From: Polytrichum commune
Taxonomy: Eukaryota; Streptophyta; Polytrichopsida; Polytrichales; Polytrichaceae
DNA length: 64,000 nucleotides
Reading direction: 5' to 3'
NCBI GenBank assembly: GCA_950295325.1
Contig: OX485804.1
Span: 49,600,001-49,664,000 of the forward strand
Shown here piece after piece: positions 49,332-62,579 of the stretch; position 1 is the first letter of the stretch; each line of letters begins with the position of its first letter. The translations under genes were made by a program, and so were the position numbers. A model generated the notes under the pieces. That model was not told the origin of the DNA. It saw only the letters and a program-made list of their open reading frames with translations, and made no database searches.

Positions 49332-51799
49332 AGATGTCGACACACTGGCCTGGGCATGCGTCACGGGGTGCAGCAGGCGACTCTCCCTGTTGGAACAACT
49401 GTTGTTTCTAAACCCACTTCTTTACTTATGGTTGTAAGGTAAGCTGGCCTTACATTGGACACTTTTAGCTCTGCACCCACTTCTGGTTCCAAGGATATTC
49501 ATATGTAAGTCGCAAATAGTGCGAGACGACTAACAAATCCAAATCACGGTGGTCGTTGTGAGCCAAATTTTTGGTCGACTAGTTATACTGTAGGCACATA
49601 GGAAGCAAGTAGATGAAGTTGGTGTCGAGGTAGATGAAAATAGTTGACTATAGGCAGTGACATGTAGTTATAACTATAAGCGTTGGTTTAGGAGCCTATA
49701 GTTGGTTACAGTTCAATCACCATCTTCCCCATTGAGCACAAAAACACTAGGGGGGGGGGGGGGGGGTCGGAAGAAGCACGCATTTTTTCAGGCGGAGTTT
49801 GAGAGGATAGTTGAACCAAGCAGTCTTGTCTCCCTTAGCACCAAGAGCGTGCGAGGTAATTCTATGAACTGAGAGCAATCACCATAGTGTTTGTGAAATT
49901 TTTGTTTTGTGTCAAAGCACATTGTTATTCTAAAATACAAGTTATACTGAGTAACCGGAGTCTGGCTGAATTATTATTTCTTACTACTAATTAAGTGAAT
50001 GTGAAATTATTGCGAATATAGTTGAGCAAGTTGAAGTCGTGAACCATAATTTTGAGGAATGATATGTGAGATAACTATCATCTAAGTAAGACTCGCTTTA
50101 CTCACAGAGATAGGAACATATGGGTAAGAGTGTTGAAAATAGGATATCAAGTTGAACCATGGGCAGAGTATCCCTTCGCATTAAGAGCATACGTAAAATA
50201 CTTGGCCGAAGCAGGCGATAGAGGGTGAGAGAAGATTGAGGGAGTAATCACTCTAGAAGAGCAGAATTCTCAAGCGACCAATGCATACTTGAATGGGAGT
50301 CGGGTTGAGTTGAAACCTAGACGAAGTCCATTGTTAAATGAAATTGTTGAACATCATGTGAGAAGGTGGAACAAAGTATTCAAGGGTTGCGAGAGATAGG
50401 AACCACTTGAGAGAGAATAAGTCATGTGAAAGGCATCCTAGTGATTAAGAATTGAGAAGTCAAGGGTCAGTCCGAGAAGGAAATTATTGAAAATTATTGA
50501 TGTTTGTGAGAGGCAAAGAAGAGAAGAAAGAGAACATGATAAATCTTGCAATCGAGTTTATGATTATAGTTAAAGTAAGCGCCATAGTTTTGTGGTCATA
50601 AGTATGCTAGTATGTTGAAATTAGATAATCTTGTATCAACTGAATGTGATGAGAAAATGTCTCTGAATAGTCAAATAGTAGTGGAAATGAGAGATTAAGA
50701 GTGATAAATTGAATTTGAGTTAGGATGAACTCTGGATTATCAAGGATCTTAAGGCATGAGTTATCCTATAGTTAATTAGATACTTAGATTGATACATAGT
50801 CTAAAGACTTTGATCTTTGAGGATGAAATGCAAGTTAACAAGATTAACTATTGTCTTGTGTGTTACCATGGTTGTTGTTGTTGTTGTTGTTGCAAGGTGT
50901 GCAAGGCAACCAAGACTATAACTTGACCTTGGTGTTAGCAGTTAATTACATAAGTTGTGAGTAAGGATTAAATCTTGAAGTTAATAAATCAACAATTTGT
51001 CTTGCCTTGGAATTAACATTGATCAATTAAGAAATGACTTGTGATGAATGAAGTTGCATTGGCCAATGATTACTAAGACATTTGTGATTCTCAAAGACTA
51101 TTGTTCTAAAAATAGTATTGTTCTACAATCTCATGGCGAGATGAAACCTACAAACAATCCATTACTAAACAAACCTTACTGAATGAGAAACTTTGAGAGG
51201 AAACCTTGAGAGAAAAGAGAGTAAAAGATGAATGAGTGATGTTTTAGAGTGAAAATGAAAACCCTATTGTATGATTAATGAACTATAATATGAAAAATAC
51301 ATGTAATAGACACTAGTGAAGCCTTCCTTAAGACTCTATACCCTGGGTTTTGATTAATTTAAGTTATAGCAAAAACCTAACTATAGTCGTACAACCAATA
51401 TCATCATAATTGATGAATGGAGGATGACTTGTTACCTCACAAAGAAGGGCGATGTGCTTGGGAAGAGATAGGTTATTGAAAGGAATGCATTGATACTTCA
51501 TTGATACCATTTGTGTCTAAATTGGAAAATTAAAGTATTTCCCACTTCTAATGCCAATTTGTTTTACAACGTATGAAGTAGAATCAAATTTGGCGGGCTA
51601 TCACCATCCATACACCCTGTATATTTATTTTCATTGGTAAGAATCTTGAATTTAAATATTTATTTTTTATTATTATAAAAAATAAAATTTTAATTAGTAA
51701 TCCATGTTAACATGTTTTCGTATTTCTAAACCAGGTTCTAAAGAGGAAGACCAATGCGGTTGCTACAAATGTTTACCTCTTTATGATTTGGACAACGAG
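49332..51799. other. Gene-less spacer with 17-base G-run and (TTG)n
   Basis: A 17-base G-run lies at 49,750-49,766 and a (TTG)n microsatellite at about 50,872-50,892. Both strands are rich in stops; no family is recognised. Confidence 0.5.
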
Positions 51800-52062
51800 G
51801 GCTCCAAAGAGAGGGAATATTTGTGTATGAGCGTCCCTCTCATTCATTCAAACATAAAAGCCTTGAAATAATATGCAGCCCAAACGTTACCTTTTTTTAG
51901 TTGATTCGACATCATAATTAGCTTTAAAGATGTCGAAATAGTATACTTGAAATCATTTAAGATGAATCGGCAACAAACCTATAAAGGGTCAAGTATTAAT
52001 GTTGGATGAATGAGAGGTATGCTCACGAGTATACAATAATTTCCTCTCTCCAAGGGCTCCAC
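51800..52062. mobile_element. Foldback element, family E
   Basis: Arms of about 60 bp: left GGGCTCCAAAGAGAGGGAAT ... CCTCTCATTCATTCAAACAT, right GTTGGATGAATGAGAGGTAT ... TTCCTCTCTCCAAGGGCTCC. Pieces recur near 42,415-42,500 (TACCTCTCATTCATCCAATA), 48,440-48,480 and 58,000-58,050 (TATTGGATGAATGAGAGGCA). Confidence 0.75.
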
Positions 52063-52159
52063 CTTCACTGCACACACAAGTTATTCCCAAGCTCTTGCTT
52101 TCCATCAGAGCCACAAATTATATAGTAAGCTCGTCCACACCCTAATCTTGGTGGCACCT

Positions 52160-52442
52160 ACACTAAATATGATATTTGGTGTCACTAATTCTAATTGTCT
52201 TGCTTGATACAAATTGTAAACTGCGGTATAGTGTCACCAACACTAAATGTGAACCCCACAATATTTTTCATTCCTTGTAAAACATTTGGGGGATTATAGA
52301 TTTACAGTGTTGCAATTACTATCACTTACCAAGTGATTTTTCATCCAAATTTTAATCATCCATGATTATATTTCATCACAAGTTGCTGACAAGAGAAGGC
52401 ATCTGAAAAATTACCATAGTGACACTAAATATCATATTTAGT
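52160..52442 (+). mobile_element. MITE family F, copy 1
   Basis: A 283-bp element with about 28-bp inverted ends ACACTAAATATGATATTTGG / GACACTAAATATCATATTTA. The interior (GTGTCACCAACACTAAATGT, CACTTACCAAGTGATTTTTC) recurs at 60,990-61,381 and, inverted, at 59,640-59,945. Confidence 0.8.
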
Positions 52443-53813
52443 ATACTCGTCCCTTTAGAACAACTAATTCCTACATCACTTGGAATGCTTTTAATGCATT
52501 GATGGTTTGTTCTTTATCAAAGAATAGGAGCAACATGCTTGAAAAGAGTTCTAGGTAGATGTGTGATACAAAATCATAAGTCTATTTATTGTGATATGTG
52601 CAATTAGGTTGCTTCTTTACCCATTCAAATTTCCTTGGGTCATAATCATATTACAAAAACTTATAACATTGTTCATTCAACCATATAGCAATCATAGTAG
52701 AAACACAATTTATGTATTTTGTTACCATGGTAATAAAATTTTCAAAATAGTGTGAAATGTCGATAAATTAGTGTGGGGCAACCTACTTGCACACATCAGT
52801 GTATTGCAATACAATGTTGTTCCTTTATTCTTTATTTTACGTGATTTAAAATTTGTACATGAAGCTCGTCCACCTTCTCCCCTAAGGTGGTAATTACTCT
52901 CCTCTTTCGAACAATTTGTTTCTTAAACACTTCTGATACTTCTAATGAATTGATACTAACTTGTTATCCCTTAAAGAGGAGCAACATGCTCGGGTAGAGG
53001 GAGTTGAAAGAAATCCATTGACAACATATTTCTTTGTATTAGGATAGCTTTCCATGTTCAGATTTTGTATGTTTGGATAGTGAACACAACCAAGAGGGCC
53101 TATGTGACCATAGGAAGAAAATGAGAATCTCGATTGTTTAGCCTTTTTTTTTTTTTTCATCGTAACTCCGATCCCGAAACTCGGCATGGCTATCGTCAAG
53201 ATTCGCAACCACTAATTGGACAAGTCAATTCCTAAACCAATCCAACATCCATAAATATATTTGTGTAATTCATATGCCGTTCTTAATCGGACACCTAACA
53301 ACTGATTGGAGTGCACTTCGGTGAGAATCAAAAACCAAACACCATAAACACACATACCTTAAAATAAATCGAACTACTTCTCCAGATCTTCTTAGCTAAA
53401 GTACACTCAACAGTCCGCAAAAATTAAGAAAACCTATATAATCACTTGAAAGATCAAACATACATACACTTCCGATAACCATAACCAAACATGCGGAGGT
53501 CCGAGTTTGGCTGATATTTCATGCATTTGCAAACGGAACAAATCATCATCATCATCAAGAGGTAAAGCCGATCGATAGAAGATGGAGAACACGACAACCA
53601 GTCCACTTAACACCTGCATAGCGGAGTTGGCACCCACCCAAGCAAAATGCAGGAAAGTCATTCCATCACCTCCCCCGGGCGATGAAAGGACCTCGATCAT
53701 CAGGGCTAGCTCACCCCAAAATTCCCGCAAAATCAGTCCCCGCAAGTTAATGCTTCTGACTCCCTCCCCACCTGCATATTTCCAACACTTTTACTAAAGG
53801 ATTGTGGGCCTTA

Positions 53814-54047
53814 CGATGAACAGGGAGAACCGGCCGCTACTTACAGATGAACCGGTTGAGTTTAAGAAATATACGGTTGAAGTACATCAAGACTTTTGGG
53901 AAAATTACCCATCATTTTACTAGAGGAATCTATGGAATGTAACTCAAGTTAATGAAGGAAAATCGAAAGATGTCAACATGTAACCGGTTGGCTCTTGGAA
54001 ACACTAAGATCTCAACCGATTATGCTCCAAATTCTTGCCGGACATTG
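53814..54047 (-). mobile_element. hAT-type MITE family D copy
   Basis: Reverse orientation, 234 bp. Carries GATGTCAACATGTAACCGGT and GATGAACCGGTTGAGTTTAA. The flanks GGGCCTTA and GGGTCTTC agree at 6 of 8 positions, consistent with an aged 8-bp duplication. Confidence 0.78.
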
Positions 54048-54539
54048 GGGTCTTCACAAGTGGGCACCTGTATATTTAAGTGGTATATGAATCTTATGGC
54101 AGGACACCGGTGTTCTAAAGAAATTAGAGCTTGCTTGATGATTGGTTGTGTGGTTGTAAGTGATTGAAAATAAAAACCAACTTTGAACATCACTCAATGC
54201 CACGTCGATTGCCTTCAACTGACCATTTTTGACGTTGACACGGGCTTTATGCGAGAACTGATGTATTATGGGACACCGTTCTCCCGCCATAAGGTTCATA
54301 TCGTACAACTTCAAGCCATGAACAAACACCAGAAAGACACGTGCCGTGATGAGACAATCCTTGATTTCATACAATGGTCCAAATTGTGTATGGAGGTGGT
54401 GGACGTGTCCTATGACAATAGGGCCACATACCCTATTTGCATGCATTGTTCAAGACATGTGTTATGATGACATTGGACTAGGTCTATACAGAGAATATAT
54501 ATGGACACCAATTTAGGTCCAACAATTTCACATAATTGG

Positions 54540-55000
54540 GAGGGCCTATGTGATCACCTAGGAAGAACGAGAATCTTCACTTTGACCTCCTCTTACTTGC
54601 ACATCTCAACGTTTTGACATTGAGACTTGAAAGGACGACCTCCGTGATTCATTGCCATTGCTAACTAATTGGATGAGACATTCCTGGTTTGTTCTAATGG
54701 TCCCAACTTGCTTGTGGGAGTTGGAAACGTCAACAATATCGGCACATACATACCTTCCTTTGCATGCATTGCTCAAGGTCTCCACGGTCAAGTTGAAGCT
54801 ACAAAACTCATGTAGGTGCGACAAATGCACCTAGCCTACATGCTCAAAGTATAGACACCATTCTAAGCCTAGTTCTCAACGCCATCGGGAGGACCTATGA
54901 GGTCACTTAAAGAGAACAAGAATCTTCACTTTGACCTCCTCTAACTTTTGCATCTCATCATCTATTCTGAAACTTGACACAACAATCTCCGTGATTCATT
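54540..55000. repeat. Direct repeat pair
   Basis: The stretch near 54,567-54,660 (GAATCTTCACTTTGACCTCC then CTCCGTGATTCATTGC) recurs at 54,910-55,006. Parts also occur near 53,165-53,215 and 43,850-43,900. Confidence 0.6.
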
Positions 55001-55733
55001 GCGACCATCCAATTGATAACATTATTCAACTGCTATATCCGTTCCATTCTAATAACATTCAATGACACTGCTTCACCCAAGTTTATCAACCTTAATCTAA
55101 GATAACCGTGATGGTATGAGAATAACCATGGTTATATAGTTCCCGAACAATATCTGACTTAATCCCAACCCCACCCACCCTCCATACTCCGCTGGATAGT
55201 GTTATGTTCGCTAACCCTGAATCAACCATACAATTTTGACCGATTCGATCTAATGGTCCAAAATTGTATGTGGAGTTGGAAGTGTCCACACGCCTTAGTG
55301 CTCAAGGTCTCCACAGTCAAGTTAAAGCTACAAAGCTCACCATAGGTGCGGCAGATGCACCTAGCCTGTTTCTACCGCTGCTGTGGAGCCTTTCGATTAC
55401 GTCTCAAGCCAAGCACCTCCTTAGGTGCATGAAACTTTAAAGCAATCTTCTTCTCCGTTTGCTAGCCTTCTCATCGGCCGATGAGGATTTCAATGCAACT
55501 AAAACTATACATACGTACGTGACCCTATTGTGCACGCATCCAACTCTACAGACAAATTTTGGGCCGTTGGATCGGATCCGTAATTGGTCTTATCCGGTTA
55601 GCCAATTGCGATTTGTCTGTAAAGATTGGTGTTTCAAATTTCAATATCGGAGATGAGATGCAAAACTTTATGAGAGGTCAAAGTAAGGACTCCGTTCCCT
55701 TCTATATATGCTCAAGTGTTTTTTTATTACATG

Positions 55734-55961
55734 CAATGTGTGGGGAGAGTTTTGGGGCATAAGTGGTCGAGATTCTAGTGTTTCCGAGTCTAACCGGTTA
55801 CATGTTGACATGTTTCGGTTTTTCTTTATGATTTTTGAGGTATGTTCTCTAGATCCCTCTAAGATGATTAGTAAATTTCTTGATGTCTTCAACTTCAACC
55901 GGTTATTTCTCAAACTCAACCGGTTCATTTGTAACTAGTGGCCAGTTCTCCTCGATCATTG
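55734..55961 (+). mobile_element. hAT-type MITE family D copy
   Basis: A 228-bp element with ends CAATGTGTGGGGAGA / TCTCCTCGATCATTG. Flanks ATTACATG and ATTGCACG agree at 6 of 8. The interior matches the 49.1-kb copy (CCGGTTACATGTTGACATG, TTCAACTTCAACCGG). Confidence 0.82.
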
Positions 55962-56330
55962 ATTGCACGGATGGATTGTATGTTGGGATGTTTGATATGC
56001 TTTAGTTATTAAATAAATAAATAAATAAAAAGGGTGGGCGGGGCCTCCACTTTAGGACGTGAAGGAAAAAGAGGGGTACAAAGAAATAAAATAAAGGAAG
56101 AGCCAAAGATTCTTTGAATAAGATGTGCATGTGTTCTTTGGTCACTTTTTTTGTTCTCCATCTTCTATTGATCATATGTAGGTTTTGAAACTTGTGTTGC
56201 ATCAACAAATCTATAATGAATCACCAACAAAAATAGGACTTCCGTTGAGTAAGTTATGAAAATTATCAGAAGTGCATATGAGTTACTTCCATAATGAATG
56301 CATAGGTCCCTTCAATTATGTTGAGTATGT

Positions 56331-56331
<1 letters not shown>

Positions 56332-56361
<30 letters not shown>
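56332..56361. repeat. (GA)n microsatellite
   Basis: Fifteen uninterrupted GA units. Confidence 0.95.
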
Positions 56362-56363
<2 letters not shown>

Positions 56364-57048
56364 GTTTGTTATTGGTATATTGCTTTGGGACATACCTAGT
56401 AGGCTAGTACTAAATAAACAAAATTTGGATACCAAACAATCCCCCGTCATCATGGGGCCAATTAGAAAGATTGCTAGCTCCGTTCCCTCATTAAGATACT
56501 ATTGCTCATTGCACCGTCACGTTAAATAAAGCCCTACCTACTGCAAGGTAGCAATAAATCCTACCTTGTACCAAGGTGACTCTTGAACAAGGTAAGACCA
56601 ACAATCTCAAATTCACATCAGTTTTACACAGATGTTGGTTTTTCTTTTCCTTTCTTTGCTTTGGAACATGTCATACATGCACTTTTCTGCATGATTTTAA
56701 AGCTTGTTTGTACATTAAGAAAATAGTATCAATACCTAAAAGTTGAAGCATGAACTTCATGGGGTAGGACCAGTTGCCTATAGATTGAGTACCACTAGAG
56801 AAATATGTTAATGCACTAGAGTTGAAGCTGATTGGAAATTATGAGCTTTCTCTACAAAGTTCAATGTGTTCATGTGTTTAGCCACCGGTTGACCCTTTCC
56901 CCTTCTAAACTTGAGTCATATAGCAGCTTGTTTTCTAAATGGATGCCAAATTGACATCTCTCTCTCTATATATATATATGTTGGTAGCACCTCGTGTATG
57001 GTGGTATCATTGAAACTCAACGGAAAGATGGGGATTATCACATATGCA

Positions 57049-57870
57049 CAGGGTTGTCTATCGTGACGTCCTGCCACCGTCATGACGTCATGACGTGTCG
57101 TGTCGGGGCGGACCCCTCCGTCACGACATAATAGGGTCCACGTAGGGTCATACTAGGGGGAAGCTAGTAGGGTGGGTAAAATACTTACCTTCTTGCCAAG
57201 GTGGCATCCAATCTGGCAGAAAAATCCGACGTGGATGTGCATATTTCCCTTGCCAGGTAAATCATTTTGCCTTTGTGTTTATCATTCTGTTAAAACCAAA
57301 GTAGTAAAATATGACAAATGAGGGTGTGGGGGGAGGGGAACGGAGCGGACGGGGACGGGAACGCCAGATGGAGGGCCGGATGGGGGCCGGATGGGGTACC
57401 GGATGGGGTATGGATGGGGGCCGGATTGGGGTTCGGATTAGGGGGGACCGGGTTCGGATGGAGGGGGGGCCAGGTTCGGATGGGGGGGGGAGGGGGTTCG
57501 GATTAGGGGGGGCCGGGTTCGGATGGGGGGGGGGGGGGCGGATGGAGGCCGGATGAGGGCCGGATGGGGTGCCGGATGGGGGAGGGGAACAGGGGAGGGG
57601 AACGTAGGGAGCGGGGGGAACGGGGGGGGGGATGGGCGCTAGTAATTTTTTTCCCACTTTACCTCTACTTTGCTGACATGGCACCATACGTGGACATCGT
57701 AAATCCTACGTGTCCTGATTGGGGTAATGTAATTACACAAAAAAATACGGTAAAATTCAAGTTCGTCAAGATAAAGATGGCATCCGGCATAATGTCGTGA
57801 TAGATACGTGTCGTGACGCCACGACATTATGTCGGGATTAGCCTCCGTCACGACACAATAGACAACCCTG
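57049..57870. mobile_element. 822-bp hAT-like non-autonomous element
   Basis: Inverted ends start CAGGGTTGTCTAT on both sides (13 of 13, then about 4 of the next 7). The flanks CATATGCA (57,041-57,048) and TATATGCA (57,871-57,878) agree at 7 of 8, consistent with an 8-bp hAT duplication. Sub-terminal zones are rich in GTCGTGACG-type palindromic words. The middle is a G-rich minisatellite. No transposase is encoded. Confidence 0.85.
57315..57630 (+). repeat. G-rich minisatellite inside the hAT-like element
   Basis: Irregular tandem units of about 10-30 bp are built from GGATGGGGGCCGGAT, GGTTCGGATTAGGGGGG and related words, with many runs of four or more G on the plus strand. The Pro-rich and Gly-rich open frames over it are products of composition, not genes. 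Confidence 0.9.
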
Positions 57871-58399
57871 TATATGCACATCCTTCTCATCCATCCAACT
57901 TCAAAACTTCAACTCCTATACATTTGTTGTCGATTCATCTCAAATGACTTGGACTGGGCTACTACTTCAGGGTCTCTAGCTGCGTACTATTCCAAGGCTT
58001 TCATATTGGATGAATGAGAGGCACACTCACACGCAATAACTCCCTCTCTACGAACCCAACATGGGTGAATGAGACGTGTTTCTCAATTTTAAACAAACTC
58101 TCCTCTCCTCTCCTCTCCTTTATGATTTTCCAAATATAAACTCTAATTTCCCTAGGCTCCCTTTTATCCATTTCTCTATCCATCCAATTTTAGGTACAAA
58201 TGTTGGCACTATGTAACATGTAACAATCATAGCAACAAAATGTGTTGGCACATAGAGGTACATTAACAAAATTTATTTTGTAGTATTATAGTAGCAAAAT
58301 TACACTAAACCCAACCAAGCGGCCAAGATTGCTCAGTTGGTAAGGCGGTAGATTTGAAGGCCTTGGCCGGCCTATTGTGCCTCAACCTTGGAAGGTGCC

Positions 58400-58471
58400 G
58401 CCTTTATAGCTCAGTGGTAGAGCGTCAGTCTTGTAAACTGAAGGTCCAGAGTTCGATCCTCTGTGGAGGCA
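58400..58471 (+). tRNA. tRNA-Thr (anticodon UGU)
   Basis: This folds as a complete 72-nt cloverleaf. The 7-bp acceptor stem is GCCTTTA against TGGAGGC (with G-U pairs). The D stem is GCTC/GAGC around AGTGGTA, and the 5-bp anticodon stem is TCAGT/ACTGA. The loop is CTTGTAA with anticodon TGT. The variable region is AGGTC and the T arm is CAGAG-TTCGATC-CTCTG; the discriminator base is A. There is no encoded CCA, as expected for a nuclear gene. The D- and T-arm sequences also serve as the internal A and B boxes for RNA polymerase III. It does not look like the chloroplast trnT genes I remember, so I take it as nuclear. Confidence 0.93.
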
Positions 58472-58475
58472 TCCA

Positions 58476-58480
58476 TTTTT
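58476..58480 (+). terminator. Pol III T-run after tRNA-Thr
   Basis: Five consecutive T begin four bases after the discriminator base of the tRNA gene, the usual RNA polymerase III stop signal. Confidence 0.75.
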
Positions 58481-59639
58481 ATGAATTTTCTACTGATTTG
58501 GAATTTCCGTCCACGAGTCCAATTTTTGCTAACGAGAGTTCATTAGGTTGTTAAGACATCATAGAACATATTGAACATATGGTAGAGGCGCCTATTCCCA
58601 ATGAGGACCCCATGGGCAATCTACATGATACTATAATGTCAATCAAGTTGGGACTGACTTTCGATAAGGCTTGGAACCAGTAATGCCATGACACATGTCT
58701 CTTGGTTTTGAGTGCTACAGTGAGGAGGAATGAGCGGTTAAAATGGGCGGTTATATGGTAAACTCTCAACATCAGTATTATGTTCCGGTCAACTTTTGGC
58801 TTCAAAAGTTCATAATAAATTCAATTCAAGAAATAAAAGTACCAAACAAATTGCAATCATCATGAATGTGCACCGCCTTATACTTCTCAAGATTTGACGC
58901 AAATTCTCTTAAGTGATCGGTTATGGGCACCTCCACTCTACTACCACAAATGTTGTGGTATTTGGATCATATTTGAGATCTTGAGACCCCCTCAAACTGG
59001 AGTTTTAAAATTCAAGTGCCTAATATTGAAATTTGAATCTACTTTAAATTTGGGTGTTGGGATGATATTCATTTGTCATATGTGGATAGTATATGTGGGT
59101 ATTTAAGTTCTTAGAATTGCACTCTGTGCACAAGAGTGCTATCCCCTATGATTTTCCTCCACATGTGACCAATTCTAGTTGGTTGTCCAACTGAGGCCAA
59201 ATTTAGGCTCCTTTCAAAAGGCAAAGCCAGTAAATTCATTGGAATACGGTTTAGTCCCAAAGCAATTTCATAAAGCAATGATACAAAACATACATACACA
59301 AAATAGATATGCACTTATGAAGAACATGAATTGCATTTATTATAGAACCATAAACTAATGACATCCCCAAAGCATAATGATGAAAGTCCTACTGCATAAA
59401 ACTCTTAAAATGTCATTTTTATACCATGGTATCTTTAAAATAATATAAATTAATTTCATGGAATCTATAACAACCTACATTATTTTAAACTCAAAGTCAC
59501 AAATTTTGTAGGGCTTATTTCATTTTGAAATAACTATGATTTAAAAAAAATTGATACCATAAATAAAATTGACCTTACCTTTGACCACAAGCAATTTTCT
59601 AATTGTCAAGGAGTGTCAGCCCCGGGATAAGTCTACAAG

Positions 59640-59945
59640 TATTGTCATGGATGATTGAAATTTGGATGAATTCCATGTCAATTATTGAAACAAAGTGTAG
59701 TATATTTTGCATCCGAAGAACCTTGTGATGAAATGTTGTCATGGATGATTGAAATCTAGATGGAAAATCACTTAGTAAACAATGACAATAATTGCAGTTA
59801 CATGGTAAACCTAAAGATGCCTAATTTTTTTTAAACAGGGAATGACAAATGATGTTAGGTTTACATTTAGTGTTGGTGACAACTACACGGGTGGTTTACA
59901 ATTAGTATTGAGAAAGACAAATAAAATCAATGACACTAAATTAGT
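59640..59945 (-). mobile_element. MITE family F copy, inverted
   Basis: On the minus strand it carries TAATTTAGTGTCATTG, GTTGTCACCAACACTAAATG and AAGTGATTTTCCATC in the same order as 52,160-52,442. The outer limits are approximate. Confidence 0.65.
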
Positions 59946-60989
59946 TATTAATGTGATTTAAAACACGGGAAACAACACTTGACAACCTTGATTTGTTCAA
60001 TGCATCCTTCAATTTGATTTCAATAACTATGATTGTCCAAAGAAAGCATGCCTGACCTACTAGAGATCCCTACCCCAATTCTCGTATCCTTATCCTCAAG
60101 TTTCATACCCTATTGTAGCCATTTAATTTCTAGATATTTTCGGGGCTCCTCTCACTACATAAAAGATGACCCCCGCAAATGGAACAACTTTACCTCCGTA
60201 CTGTGCTCTCAAGCGGCTTACTCTAAGAAATCAACTTTCAGCATAGCTTTTATGCAAGTGTATGAATGAATATATCTTGTGAGTTTTAGGTACGGACTAA
60301 GGGCCACTTCGCACACGAGCCAAGAGCCGTACCATAAAATTGTGAGAGCCCAAAAGAAAGTGTCCAAAGGCCGTCCCAAGACACCTCCAACTCATGTAGT
60401 GTGGTCATGGACCTTCATGTGTAGTGTGAAGTCATATGTAACCATGCCCTCAACTAAATGCTATTTCAATGAATTTTTATTCATGCAGGTCCTCACACAT
60501 GATAAAATAGAAGAAATCAACGGTTTTGAACGTTCGAAGTGTCATAGTCTCTTGGTTTTGTGTTAGACCTACCTCCAAGAGACGATTTTGAAGACAGTCC
60601 AAGTGACCATGGAACATGATCCATTTGATGCCATGTAGGAATCCACGTAGACTTTACATCCATCTTGCATTCACATACTCCGTTGGTCCCCCAAGCGTAG
60701 TGTAAAGTGAACTTGGACTGGCTCCGCCTTTTCCACCAATGAGAGTGCTTGAAGTGTAATGGTCACGGGCTCTCAGTCTTGTGTGTGAAGTGGCCCAAAG
60801 GCAGGGAGTCAAGATGACTATAATTAACTTAGAACCCACCCAACATTATACTGAGAGCCCGTGGGTCTACTGTAATAGCCCGGTCCTCTTCTTATTTGGA
60901 AGAACTTGGGATAAAACTAATCATAGTATTGGCCACATATGTATGTATGTATGGCAAGGTAAACCATCCGCAGTAGCCTAATTATTGTA

Positions 60990-61381
60990 TTGAATGCCAA
61001 TGATCCTATTTGTCTTGCTCAAAACTAATTGTAGACCACCCGTGTAGTGTCACCAACACTAATTGTGAACCTAATTGTGAACACTAATTGTGAACCAACA
61101 TTATTTGTCATTTCTTGTAAACATTTTTAGATTTACAATGTTGTTGCAATTATTGTCACTTACTAAGTGATTTTCCATCCAAATCGTTCATGACTATATC
61201 TCATCACATAAATGTTAGGATGTAGAATATACCAAACTTTGCTTGAATAATTGGCACGGATTTCATCCACCTTCAGTAATGCATGACAGTACTTGTAAAC
61301 TTGTTCATAAGAAGTGTCATCAAAAAAGTTACCACAGTGACATGAAATCGCATATGACACTAAATACAATATTTAGTGTAC
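60990..61381 (+). mobile_element. MITE family F copy
   Basis: Shares GTGTCACCAACACTAATTGT, CACTTACTAAGTGATTTTCC and the right end TGACACTAAATACAATATTT with 52,160-52,442. It contains a small internal triplication of CTAATTGTGAAC near 61,052-61,097. The left end is decayed. Confidence 0.68.
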
Positions 61382-62579
61382 TAGTCATTTTTCTTTGTAT
61401 GGCATGTTTTTCCAACCCTCAAGTCAATTCATGTAAGTTAGCTAGCTAGACCTAGGCCATCGCAAACTTGTTGGACTCATGCACATGAATCCCATGGGAA
61501 TGAATATCATGGGTCATCCTCGCACTGTCTAATGAACATGCAATTGTCAAGATCTTGTCATTTGGAGCTTTGGAATGATATTGGCATTAAAGTTCATGTG
61601 CCTACTCAATTCACATTTTCTAAAATGTATATTAATAAACTGACTTGTAGCACCCATGTGCATGAAATATAATGTTAAAAAAATGCAACCTTAAAATTGT
61701 ATTTCTTTTTCTTTCTTTCCCCCTACCCCTCAAACCCCCCCCCCCATCAACCCTTGCCCCAATACCACCCATACAACCCCCCTAAACCCATTGCCCCCCT
61801 ACACTCCCCTAAGCTTAGCCAACACCCCCTCCCCCCCACGGGTAGATCACTCTAAGGCATTTTTGTGCACCACGTGCGGCTGGGGGTTTTTTGTTTTGGG
61901 GTATTTACCTTCAAGGGCTAAATTAAAGCCTCCCTATAATTACTTAAATTTCAAAAATGGCCCATTTGTTTGCACCCTTCCATTACTTATATTGTCCAAG
62001 TCACTACAATTTTTTGTACTCTATATTCCTTTTAAGTAATAAAAGCTAATCTACTTCCTAACGCGTTCCCTTTTCATTCATTTTTGGACAGACGGAAATC
62101 CCAATTATCATCCATCCCCGTGAGTCCTAAACCCATTTATATACCATACTAAACATACCTTCTAGGATCCTTATCTTCAGCCCCTATATTAATTTTACAA
62201 AAAAATAATGGCCCACGTTTTATGTCCATCTAACTTACTTATAATGGGATTGTCTACATTTAATGGCCCCTTCATTATTTGGAATTCCTTTATAATTTTT
62301 ATTTCAAATGATTTTAATCCTCTCTATATTATGCCGCACGTCGTTTTTTAAATGCACTAAGTGATCTACCCGTGCTCCCCCCCAACTACATGCCCGTCAT
62401 TTCCCCAATGCCCGTCGAAGTCTTCCCTAAGTCCTACTCATATCCGCATGCCATACGGTCCTTGCCAACCCCCAGCTAGCCTTGCTGGAGGCCAGCCGGG
62501 CGGGTCAGCACCTAGCAAGAAATTGTTTTATTTTTATGTGATTTTGTAAAAAAAAAAAATTTAAAATCACCCCCCCCCC

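Noticed and set aside
54054-54446. 130-codon open frame on the minus strand
   Set aside because: It overlaps the 53.8-kb MITE end and an inverted repeat (TATGAATCTTATGGCAGG near 54,086 and its complement near 54,285), and is open on both strands by chance.
57262-57687. Pro-rich 141-codon frame, and Gly-rich frames on the other strand
   Set aside because: Translation of the G-rich minisatellite inside the hAT-like element, not a gene.
58319-58395. Possible second tRNA just before tRNA-Thr (GATTGCTCAGTTGGTAAGGC)
   Set aside because: It resembles a D arm, but I cannot form a full cloverleaf with anticodon and T arms; at most a tRNA-like relic.
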